A program made the translations under genes and the position numbers. The notes beneath the pieces were generated by a model. It had not been told where the DNA came from. It was given only the letters and a program-made list of their open reading frames with translations, and made no database searches. From Tillandsia leiboldiana (taxonomy: Eukaryota; Streptophyta; Magnoliopsida; Poales; Bromeliaceae): 64,000 nt of DNA. This document shows positions 54,062-64,000 of the stretch, piece by piece. The DNA lies in NCBI GenBank assembly GCA_029204045.2, contig JAQNDB010000496.1, positions 1 through 64,000 of the forward strand, in the 5' to 3' direction. Numbering within the stretch: position 1 is the stretch's first letter; the number at the start of each line of letters is the position of its first letter.

Positions 54062-56023
54062 ATTGACCTGCAGTCGGGCTACCACCAGCTCAGAGTTCGA
54101 GACGAGGATATTCCGAAGACGGCGTTCCAGACTCGGTATGGCCATTACGAGTTCACAGTAATGCCATTCGGGCTTACCAATGCCCCAGCAGTGTTCATGG
54201 ACATGATGAACCGAGTTTTCAGACCCTTCCTGGATCAGTTCGTAGTGGTCTTCATCGACGACATCCTAATTTACTCCACCACCGATGAGAAGCACGAGGA
54301 GCACCTACGAATTGTTCTACAGACTCTTAGGGAGAAGGAGCTTAACCTACGGCAGAGGAGGTGGTTGGAGCTACTGAAGGATTACGACCTAACCATCCAG
54401 TACCACCCGGGGAAAGCAAATGTGGTAGCCGATGCCCTAAGCAGGAAGGGACGAGCAGAAGGAACTTCGGCGGGCACGATCACGCAGCAGAGTGACTTGA
54501 TCGCGGAGTTCTCACGACTGAGATTGGAGGTGGTACCAGCAGGGACGGTCGAACGGCTTTTGTCCTTAACGGTCGCGCCGACCCTATTGGAGAGGATTCG
54601 AGAAGGCCAAGGTGCGGATCCACAGCTGCAGCTGGAACGAGATAAGATTTCACCGGAGCAGAAAGGAGACTTTGCAGTGGGAACAGACGGCACCCTTCGG
54701 TTCCGAGGGCGGATTTGCGTGCCTGATCTGCCGGACCTAAAGAAGGAAATCCTGACTGAAGCACATTGCGCTCCCTACGTGGCGCACCCTGGAGGCACCA
54801 AGATGTACAGGGATATCCGACAGACCTTCTGGTGGCCAAGATTGAAGGGAGACGTGACGCTGTTTGTGGCTCACTGCTTGATTTGCCAACAGGTGAAAGC
54901 CGAGCACCAACGGCCGGCGGGGAAATTGCAACCTCTACCCGTGCCCGAATGGAAATGGGAGCAAATCACAATGGACTTTGTCACCGGATTTCCACGTTCG
55001 CAGCAGGGACAAGACGCCATCTGGGTTGTCGTGGATCGGTTAACGAAGTCAGCTCATTTCCTACCCATCCACACGACCTGGACACGCGACCGGCTGGCTC
55101 AAGTCTACCTCAGCGAGATTGTGAGGCTACATGGGGTGCCGACAACGATTACCTCGGACAGAGACACAAGGTTCGTTTCGAACTTTTGGCAGAGTCTACA
55201 ACGAGCCTTGGGGACCAAGTTACACTTCAGCTCAGCCTTTCACCCCCAGACGGATGGGCAATCCGAGCGGGCGATTCAGATACTCGAGGACATGCTTCGA
55301 GCGTGCGTACTGGATTTGGGAGACGGATGGTCACGCTACCTACCCCTTGCAGAGTTCGCTTATAACAACAGCTACCAAGCGAGCATCCAGATGGCGCCGT
55401 ACGAAGCATTGTACGGCAGACGCTGTAGATCCCCGATCTGTTGGGACGATCTGGGGGAGAGAAAGTTTTTAGGGCCAGACCTGGTGGCTGAGACCGAGGA
55501 AAAGGTGCGCCTCATCAGGCGACGACTGGCGACCGCCCAGCGCCGGCAGAAGAGCTATGCAGACCAGAGACGTCGCGACTTGGAATTCCAGGTGGGAGAG
55601 CACGTGTTGTTGCGGGTGTCGCCGTCGAAGGGGGTAAAGCGGTTTGGGTTGAGAGGCAAGTTGAGCCCGCTGTGCGTGGGGCCGTTTGAGATTCTGGAGC
55701 GCATCGGCCAGGTAGCCTACCGCCTCGCCCTACCACCGAACCTGGACCGAGTTCATGATGTGTTCCACGTATCCATGCTTCGGAAGTACCTCCCCGATCC
55801 ATCGCGAGTGCTTGACGTCTCTGCGATTGAGCTCAAACAGGATTTAAGTTTCGCGGAAGTACCGGTACGGATCCTAACCCGGGAGGACAAAAAGCTGCAT
55901 AGTCGGACAATTCCCTACGTAAAGGTGCTTTGGAGCAATCAGGAAGAGCGTGAGGCAACGTGGGAACCCGAGTCAAAGATGAGGGAGTGCTACCCGGACC
56001 TGTTCGCCGCTGGCGAAGTTTAA
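54062..56023 (+). pseudogene. pol: Element G RT motif A to chromodomain, with 194-codon internal deletion
   Basis: Starts with IDLQSGYHQ and continues in frame through FIDDILIYS. After LQTLRE it jumps to KELNLRQRRW. Relative to I this removes about 582 bp covering the rest of RT, the connection and nearly all of RNase H; the frame is kept. The integrase DDE core, GPY/F-like module and chromodomain (PVRILTREDKKL to EATWEPESKMRECYPDLF) follow intact to TAA at 56021-56023. Without RNase H and with upstream stops the copy cannot reverse transcribe. Confidence 0.92.
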
Positions 56024-56040
56024 GTTTCGGGGACGAAACT
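56023..56040 (+). promoter_or_regulatory. Stop-adjacent hairpin of G
   Basis: AGTTTCGGGGACGAAACT; its first base is the last base of the pol TAA stop. AGCGGTAAGTGG (56048-56059) and the LTR follow. Confidence 0.65.
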
Positions 56041-56599
56041 TGTTTTTAGCGGTAAGTGGTGTAAGACCCGGTCTTTCCTTAACCCTTCTGGTCACCCTCT
56101 TCTTGTAATGTCCGACCGAGGGCCTCATTTTGGTGTTTTTCTGGACAGACCGTCGGGGCCCGCAGATAATTTTAGGCGGTAGAGCTCGCGGAGCGAAGCG
56201 CGCGGGCGCGATCGGTTTCAATTTCCGACTTCCGGTCTGACCAGAATTAATTCTCGAAGTTGGGGTCCCCTTAGGCGTCTCGGAATCCGTGTTGGCAACC
56301 CGCACACCTTTTAAGGTAAACCCTAACTTCTTAGTATATATATATATAGCCGGATGGGAAAGAGAATTAGGGTTCCTTTTGTTTTCGTGGCCGCCTCTTT
56401 TCTTTTACTTCTTCCCTCGTAGCCGCCGGCAAGGAGTAACCAAGCACTCGGGCGAGGGTGGACCGGTGGAGGCGAGCGGACGATCCCTCTCCTTCCTCCT
56501 CTTTCGCACATCGAGGTGAGTCGGGGTGCGTTTTCGTTCGGGTAATCTTGTTCCTTTCGCTTTGTTGGTCACGAGGAGGGAGGAGGGGCGGCGCCGTCG

Positions 56600-57385
56600 C
56601 GCACCGCCGCGCGTGGGGCCGGCCGCGGGTGGGGCGCCCGCGCGGGCAGGTGCCGCGCGGGGTCGCCCCACGCCGCGGGCAACGCGCCCGCGCGGCACTC
56701 GGCCGCGCGGGGCCGCCCGCAGGAGGGGCGCCCACGCGGGCTGGTGCCGCGCGGGGCCGCCCCGCACCGCGGGCAGCGCGCCCGCGCGGCGCTCGGCCGC
56801 GCAGGGCCGCCCGCAGGAGGGGCGCCCGCGCGGGCTGGTGCCGCGCGGGGCCGCCCCGCACCGCGGGCAGCGCGCCCGCGCGGCGCTCGGCCGCGCGGGG
56901 CCCTCCGCAGGAGGCGCGTCCGCGCGGCGCTCGGCCGCGCGGGGCCGCCCGCAGGAGGGGCGCCCGCGCGGGCTGGTGCCGCAAGGGGCCGCCCCGCACC
57001 GCGGGCAGCGCGCCCGCGCGGCGCTCGGCCGCGCGGGGCCGCCCGCAGGAGGGGCGCCCGCGCGGGCTGGTGCCGCAAGGGGCCGCCCCGCACCGCGGGC
57101 AGCGTGCCCGCGCGGCGCTCGGCCGCGCGGGGCCGCCCGCAGGAGGGGCGCCCGCGCGGGCTGGTGCCGCGCGGGGCCGCCCCGCACCGCGGGCAGCGCG
57201 CCCGTGCGGCGCTCGGCCTCGCGGGGCCGCCCGCAGGAGGGGCGCCCGCGCGGGCTGGTGCCGCGCGGGGTCGCCCCGCACCGCGGGCAGCGCGCCCGCG
57301 CGGCGCTCGGCAGCGCGGGGGCCGCCCGCAAGAGGGGCGCACGCGGGCTGGTGCCGCGCGGGGCTGCGCCCAGGCGGAGTGTGCG
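56600..57385. repeat. GC minisatellite in G 3' LTR
   Basis: About eight units of the ~94-bp sequence seen in I and in G's 5' LTR. Confidence 0.88.
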
Positions 57386-58566
57386 CCGCACGGGCCGGTG
57401 CCGTGCGGGGAACTCCGCCGCACGCTGTTGGGAGTCGATGTAAGTTTCGAACCTCTAAGTCTTGACTTGCCCATGTTCCTTCAGGAGCGCGGGACGCTGT
57501 TGGCGACTGGTGCACAGACGCGGACTGGACGAACGCAGGACAACGCACACAAGGTGGGTACATTCCCGGGGATGGCGGGAATAGGGATTTACTGTTAGAA
57601 ATAGCATGTTGGGGCAAGGTGGAATTGTTAGTCTCCTTCTGATTATGCACTAACCCTGTTATGTTATTATACTTAATATCAGTCTGGGGCTCAAGTTTTG
57701 CTACACGCACACCAGCGGTTTGGCCACCGCAGGGGTGTGCTTTTCCGGAAAAGTGGTACGTTGACCCGTGTACCCCTCGCGAGGGTGGCGTTAGGAATGG
57801 GGGCCCCCGTGGGTGGGGGGTGTGAGCGGTGCTGTCGAGGCAGGTGCTCGGCGGCCGAGGCAGGTGCTCGGCGGTGGACATCGGGAAAGGTGCCTGATGT
57901 TGTTTTGATACAGGGTGTGGTTATGGTGGATGATGCATGAGAGGGATGGTTGCTCCGGTGTTGTGGTTTGCCCTATTATTGTTCTTTTATGCTTATCATG
58001 CTATTTCTAGTCACTGATTTCCCACTCCGTGACAGGTTCGTCCAGGGGCGAGTGCTAGGGCACCGGTGAGGCCGCGAGAGTGCTGTTATGGCTTTTAGTG
58101 ACTTCAGATACAGTGACTTTCCTTTCCCTTTTCTTTTATTACTCATGCTAGCTAGTTGTGGATTGCGACACCCCCGTGGGGTCGAAGTGGATGTTGCGTT
58201 TTTCCTCTTTGAATAAACGAATGATTGTTGCATTCTTTCCTACTTGGCCGTTTTAAACAATGAAAAGCAAAGAAAACCGGTTGCGAAAACCACTTTTAAA
58301 ACGTGGGTGTCGTGTGGGCACCGAATTTTACAAACCTTGTGGGATTTATGTGTTTGCGAACTGTTTTCACAAAGATCGGCATCGTGTGGATGCCGCTTTC
58401 AAAACCTTGCGATTATTTATCCTTTCAAAACATCGGCCTCTATGTTCTAAGTGAATGTTAGAATATCATGTGAGTTGTTTCGTTGTATGTGAACGAGACC
58501 CCAACTGATGTGGTTAGAGATTGTATGTGCTACGCCTTGTGCGACATTTTGTATTTGAGACGCCGT

Positions 58567-58615
58567 GCATATGCAAAGGAGACTCTGCCCGTTTGCAGAG
58601 TGAATTTGTGTGTGC
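58567..58615 (+). promoter_or_regulatory. U5 stem-loop in G 3' LTR
   Basis: Outer arms GCAUAUGCAAA and UUUGUGUGUGC pair over 11 positions with three G-U pairs. The inner stem CUCUGC/GCAGAG is perfect. Confidence 0.55.
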
Positions 58616-58729
58616 GGCGGGTCTGGACACGCATCGGGGAGCGTTGGTTTACAAAAAAAAAAATAATATGGCTGAATCAGGAGCATCGGTGGCTCTTCTT
58701 CCGCGCGATTCGAGCCCCGGGGCGTGACA

Positions 58730-61700
58730 GTCCATCTCCCAAAAATGATAATCATACAATAACCTCGAGTACAAAACTCATAGCTCAACAGGGAGATATC
58801 TCAAATAAAACATCAGTGTACCAGCTCTCAAGACATCATATCCTCACTACATTAGTCTCTCAAAAGAGGAAATAAATACTAATCTACCGACTATGCTGAA
58901 GATCTCCTCAAAGGGGGGTACCGCTACTCTCCAATGGGTCAGGATCTAGCTCGCTACTCCGTCACCGCGAATAGCAACCGCAGAAACGGCAACACCCGCC
59001 AAGACTCTGCAAAATAAGGGAGAGAAAGGACAAAAAAGGGGAAAAAACCCCCAACGGGCGTGAGAACTACGCAAAAAGGGAGTTCTCAGTGGGTATCGCC
59101 ACTAGGCCCGACGATCTGCCCACCAAGACTACTAGAGGCAAAAGATAACCAATGCAATAAAACTGAAAGAAGAAGCTGGAGACACTCTACAGCTACCATG
59201 CCTCTATCTAAAGGCTCCAATGGGGAAACTCTGATAAAGATATGCAACACCCGCGCACGTGGTGCTCAATCGACCCAATCAAGCTGACTGCCACATCGGG
59301 TCCAGTCAAACCTGCGCCCACCTACAACCACCTCCCGCTAACGGGCAGGAATTACGTAGGGCGTCCAAACGAACTAACTCGCTATCGAGTAGTGGCTCAT
59401 GCAGGCTATAGTCAAAATCCATGCCCTCTCTCTCTCAGAACGGATAGACTCAAGATGCTCAACCTCTCACATAATGGTCAAAGAACTCACAACGACCACG
59501 GGACCATCGTCAAACCCCAAACGGTTCCCATCAACACTAGCACTGGTCTACACACAGCCACTAGACTCCACTCAGTCCCCCTGACGTGGTTGTAACAATA
59601 AAAGTATCTGATCGAACAACCCAATTGAATGAACCGGTATAAAACCCGGTGCTGCCTGCTCAAACTGTCTCAAGTATCTGCTCGCAAATCGGTACTCACT
59701 GACCGATAAAGAAGGTCTGGCTCTCACTGGCCAATAACCAAAATCTGGCACTCACTGGCCGATGTGTAAATCGCCTACTCCGGAGTGGCACTCGTGGGGA
59801 GCGACCCACACGAGTAAAGTAACTCAGTAACAAGTATCTCTGTCACAAGTATCACGATATAGCAGGACTGGATCACAACTCTGATCAAAGTGGAAAACCC
59901 CGTCCACTAAAAGAAACCCCGATCCCCAATCTGGTATAATGAAACTCAACAAGTGGGAAACTCCATCCACTAGAGAAGCCTGATACCCAATCTGATGCAT
60001 AAACAATCTCCGGTCAACCGCCCAATGTCCGCGGTTGCCGCAATACCTCACGAACCACAACCTATCACCATCCGGCACAACCTGTCCCCGACACCAGGAC
60101 CCCAGCTACACTATCCCAAATCCCTGGTCGAACCCGAGCAACGCGAATCAAGTATCTAGAAAGAAAGGAGAAAGAACAAACATGGTTTCTCCTAAGTCAG
60201 ATCCCAACATGAAAGTGTAGCAGTAAAAGGTGGCCTAGCTATATGTCCATACAAGCATGCATTTGTCCTCAAGGAAGAATAAAGAAAATAAACCTCATGC
60301 CAAAATTATCAATGACCATACCTGTCCATAATCCTCAATACATAATGGCTCCTCAGAGTAGAACCTGCACATAACTACATAATCCTATCCCATTGCATAA
60401 ACCAGCCTCATAAAAGGTTATGTGCTAATATGGCATGATAATCAATCATATAGGGTAACCTTGCCTTAGGAAAGCTTCCACTAATCATCAACATGAATGT
60501 TTGATTAATACCATTTTCATACAATGAATAATTCACTTGCAATTCCCATAAAATCCACATTGTTAGGCTTACCGATCAATCCCAGCCATTGTACCATACA
60601 CCTGCATGCAATTCTAACATATAAAAATTTAGAGAACCGCCCACCGGTTCTGGGAATAAGGCACCCACCTGAAAAGCTGACTGTCCAAAGCCCAACGGCT
60701 GAAAACACCAGATAACTCTAATCCCTTGCTCCAATAAGTTCAGCACACCCGTAACCCTCCTGGCACAATACAAAGTCCACTATTACACATACATTCCAAA
60801 ATCTGCTCTCACACACACATACAACAACAGTCCCAGAAATGCTTAATTTTCACCTGCAGCAAGAGCCCAGAAAAATCCCAAAAAAATATCGCCGCGATCC
60901 TCGCGTCGATAGCTTCGCAACGGTAGCTTGCACGCCCAAATCTGAGTTCGGTAAGCCAAGATATAAATTCGACAAGGTGGTACACTCAAAAGATTTCAGC
61001 ACAAAAAGACTGTAGCACTGTACACAGAGAAACAGTGATTTTCACCTCTGATGAAATCTCAGAAAAATCCAAGAAAAATACGAGCGCGTTCCTTGCGATC
61101 TGAAGATGAAAAAGTTGTATAAGCTCGTTTCCGTCTGACGCTCGTTCGCAAAGATATGGCCAAAACACCTCAATGCTGTCCCACAAAGCCAAACAGAAAA
61201 TGGGTCACAGTGTTGAATCGGGATCCATGCCAAAAACTCGAAACGGGAAAGCGCAATCAATACGAAAGATGAAGCCCTACCTCTTAGGAGTCTGTCAGCA
61301 CAAGAATCACAGAAAAAGGATCTCGGGGTAGACCAGGGGAGCTAAAACACTGCTGCTGCGCCGAAGAAGATCACAGGAAATGCAACGTCGTGCCGCGCCG
61401 TAAAATCCAAAATCTCGGAATGCGTGCCCGTAAAATCCTAGAACTTGGCAGGAAGATCAAGAACTTAGAGGGGAACAATTCAGCAATAGGAAGCTCGAGC
61501 AGAAGATGTGCGGTTTGGGAGAAAAGAGCCAAAGAAGAAGGCTCGGGCAGGTATTTATAGTGCTGGAGGAACAATTGGGAAAATTCCCATTTTGTCCCGA
61601 GATTCGGGCGCCCGAATCGTTCGGGCTGCTACAGTAATGGGACCGGCCCATTACTGTGCAAGCCCGAAACGACCCAGGCCTGCCACGTGGCCCACTACAC

Positions 61701-62556
61701 CGCTCCCCCGGGCCCCGCTGCACCCGCCGCACCTGCGCCCGCCAGTGGCATCACGCCACGTGGCCCCGGCAACCGTGCACCGCGCACGTCGCGCGCCGTG
61801 CACCGCGCACGTCGCGCGCCGTGCACCGCGCACGTCGCGCCTGCCCCGCTCATACGGCCACCTGCCCCGCCGTACGGCCACCTGCCCCGGTCAACTGCCC
61901 CACTCCTTGCGTGGACCGCGCGCACAACACCGCACCAATAACCGTCTGCCACGCGTCCACTCGGTTCACCGTGCACCCGGGCCCAAGTTCCGTGGACCGC
62001 GCCTGCTGCGCCGGCCAACAGGAAAACGCCACGTGGCCCGCTCCCGGCGCACGCCCTCCGCGGTGGACCGCGCACCTGCCCGCGCCCTCAGCGCCTGCCC
62101 GCGGCAGCTAGCCGCCTGCCCGAGCGCCCTCCGCCGCCTTCCGCCGCTGCCCGCCGCCGCCGGCCGTTGCCGGAGTTACTGTTCCGGCCGGTGAACAGTA
62201 CTTTTACTGTAGCAACACCGAAAAAAATAAGTAAATAGCCCATCTTGACCGTTTTCGCACGCTGATTCCAAATACGGTGTCCATTTTGCCAAATTCCAAA
62301 CCTATAAATTGCCGGAGGCTCCCGGAAAGGTATTTTTAATCCGATTTTCGCGCCGAGCCTAAATTTGATAACCGATTTGCGCGAAAATGCCTCTAAACAT
62401 CCGACGGGGTTTCCCGGTTACCCACGTGATCCATTTTAAGCCCCGAGTCCATCACTTGTTTCCAAATTGGCGCACGAACACCGTCGACATGCCGCGTAGG
62501 CTTCCAGAAGCTGCTGGTCACACTGCAGAAGCCCTGCAAAGATCCGGGTCACCACA
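58730..62556 (-). repeat. 5' LTR of E, main part
   Basis: Resumes after G at the duplicated GTCCA. 58735-60680 is LTR sequence (R/U5) with no gene, including short CTCACTGGCC repeats near 59697-59765. 60683-62556 matches the left LTR. TATA is on the minus strand at 61551-61560, with G-boxes CACGTGGC at 61684, 61757 and 62030. The LTR starts (sense) at 62556 with TGTGGTGACC. Total LTR length is about 4.0 kb. Confidence 0.87.
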
Positions 62557-64000
62557 GCAGGAGAGGGGCAGGTGGCCGTACCGCGGGCAGGTACGGGCAA
62601 CGTGGGCAGCGCCACGTGGCGCCCGCTGAGTCGCGGGCGCCACCCACCGCGTTGACCCGGGTTGGGGGCACGCGGCGCTCTCCGCGGCAGCTTGCACAGC
62701 TGCCGCCTGTTTGGGCGACACGTGGCGGGCCCCGAGGCGGGTTGGACGATGTCGGGATCCCGTCCGACGGCGCGGTTGGGCTGGGCCGCACTGTGCGCGC
62801 CCGAAAATCCCGGGCCGGGCCGCACTGTGCGCGGGCCGGGCCGGGCCGCACTGTGCCCGCCCGGAACTTGGGACAAATCCGGGATTTTGGCATTTGTTTC
62901 CCTCAGCCTATAAATAGGCAACCCGAGCTGCTTCTTTGGGTTTTTTCACCCATTTCTAAGCCCCATCTCCCCGAGCTCCTTTCTTATGATTTCTTCATCT
63001 TCAAGTTCTTGATCATCCTACCGAGTTTAGAGATTTTTAGAAGCACGTATCCCAAGGTTCCTGATTTTACGGTGCGGTGTGACGTTGCTTCGTTGGTGCT
63101 CTTCTTCGTCGCTGATCGGTGTGAAAATTCCCCTGGGCTACCCCGACCTTCTTTTTTAGCGATTCTTGCACCGACTTACTCCTGAGAGGTAGGACTTCGT
63201 CTTTTGTATTGATCGCTCATTTCGGTTTCGATTCTGTGGCATGGATCCCGAGGTCCTTTCATGACCATTTTTCTGTGTGGATTTATGGACAGCATCGCGG
63301 TGTTTTGGCTGTATCTTTGCCCACGAGCGTCATACGGAAACGAGCTTGAACAACTTTTTCATCTACTGATCGTAAGGAACGCGCTCGTATTTTTCTTGGA
63401 TTTTTCCGAGATTTTATCAGAGGTGAAGATCACTGTTTCTCTGTGTATAGTGCTACAGTCTTTTTGTGCTGAAAACTTTTGAGTGGACCACCTTGCCGAA
63501 TTGATATCTCGACTTACCGAACTCAGATTTGAGCGTGCAAGCAGCCGTTTCGAAGGTATCGACGCGAGGATCGCTGCGATATTTTTCTGGGAATTTTCTG
63601 GGCATTTTCAGCAGGTGAAAATTAAGCATCTTTGGGACTGTTGTTGTATGTGATTGTGAGAGCAGTTTTTGGAATGTATATGTAATGGTGGACTTTGTAT
63701 TGTGCCCAGGAGAGTTACGGGTGTTGCTGGACTCATTGGAGTAGGAGATTTGGATTATCTGGTATTTTCAGCTGTTGGGATTTGGACAGTTAGCACTTCA
63801 GGTGGGTGGTTGTTGTACTCCTCTCCTTTGGTATGCCCACTAGGAATGTCAGAGTGTCCCAATGTTAACGATGCTAAGCTTATTGTTGGTAGCCTTGCAT
63901 GCACTAGGAAATTACTTAATTGATAATTAATCCATGATGACGATATTTTGGCATGATGTTGATAGCATGATTACTTCATTCAGTCGCTTAATTATTTTGG
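62557..64000 (+). repeat. LTR F (partial), D/E-like, broken by E
   Basis: Aligns with D's LTR from about position 1585 onward (GTGGCCGTAC, then CACGTGGCGCCCGCTGA) and, further right, with E's LTR. The first ~550 bp would lie left of E. It contains G-boxes at 62613 and 62719, repeats of GGGCCGCACTGTGC (62780-62860), TATAAATA (62909-62916) and donor-like GAGAGGTAGG near 63185-63194. It runs out of the window without a terminus. No gene is seen. Confidence 0.8.

Larger units (their letters stand above)
38800..58729 (+). mobile_element. Element G: defective Tekay/Del chromovirus
   Basis: 5' LTR 38800-39409 plus 49324-51514 (split by I), internal 51515-56059, 3' LTR 56060-58729. TSD GTCCA (38795-38799 and 58730-58734). 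LTR termini are TGTAAGACCCGG and CCGGGGCGTGACA. Where unique sequence can be compared the LTRs differ by about 0.7-1%. gag-pol carries three nonsense codons and an in-frame deletion. It is the same family as I, which is inserted in it in the opposite orientation. Confidence 0.93.
56060..58729 (+). repeat. 3' LTR of G (2,670 bp)
   Basis: Uninterrupted copy. TATA is at 56335-56348, donor-like GAG/GTGAGT at 56516, GC minisatellite at about 56600-57385 (roughly one unit fewer than the 5' LTR) and U5 stem-loop at 58567-58615. It shows the empty site for I at 56664-56672. Confidence 0.93.
26904..62556 (-). mobile_element. Element E: old Tekay-like element hosting A/B, H, G and I
   Basis: Left (3') LTR part 26904-28733, internal sequence 28734-31099 plus 37512-38610 (split by H), right (5') LTR 38611-38799 plus 58730-62556 (split by G). 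Sense LTR termini are TGTGGTGACCCGG and CCCCGGGGCGTGACA. Internal gag and pol are so degraded that only short motifs can be read, but the LTR parts that can be compared differ by only about 2-3%. The right flank, GCAGG, lies inside LTR F. E is the outermost complete frame of this nest. Confidence 0.85.

Overview
The window is plant nuclear DNA from a heterochromatic, repeat-dense region. It consists almost entirely of nested LTR retrotransposons, and I found no convincing host gene, tRNA gene or CRISPR array. A plant host is indicated by Tekay/Del-type chromoviruses (Ty3/gypsy with a C-terminal chromodomain, LTRs of 2.1-4 kb, initiator-Met tRNA primer site), a Sirevirus-like Ty1/copia gag, and a Cassandra TRIM with a 5S-rRNA-like LTR. 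The species cannot be named from this sequence.

Layout. Element letters are mine; target-site duplications (TSDs) were read directly. D (+, 1-4901) contributes a noncoding internal tail and a 3.9 kb 3' LTR, and is inserted in the RNase H gene of A. A and B (-, 4902-26903) form a tandem that shares one central LTR (7208-10823). Both carry the same lesion, in which the nucleocapsid and protease part is replaced by unrelated filler. The central LTR holds a 576-bp Cassandra element (10027-10602, TSD GCACG). B's right LTR is split by C (-, 17438-26249, TSD CGACC), a deletion derivative with LTRs full of minisatellites. The A/B tandem sits in the left LTR of E (-, 26904-62556), whose own gag and pol are badly decayed. 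E's internal region is interrupted by H (+, 31100-37511, TSD AGCTT), a gag-only Sirevirus-like copia element. E's right LTR is interrupted by G (+, 38800-58729, TSD GTCCA), a defective Tekay copy. G's 5' LTR is interrupted by I (-, 39410-49318, TSD TCGCC), a very young relative whose gag-pol is broken by a single stop codon. E itself lies in another long LTR, F (+, 62557-64000).

How the parts relate. Only I looks close to autonomous. A, B, C, E, G, H and Cassandra lack or have lost essential functions, and the part of D in view is noncoding. Yet their LTR pairs are similar (about 0-3% different by eye), so many were probably mobilised in trans. Several RNA-level features recur across families: a hairpin near the LTR 3' end whose stem covaries, a hairpin abutting the pol stop codon, splice-donor-like sites downstream of the TATA box with acceptor-like sites just before gag, and in H a row of five stem-loops with one constant loop. 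These are the most interesting signals here. Divergence and copy-number figures are estimates by eye.
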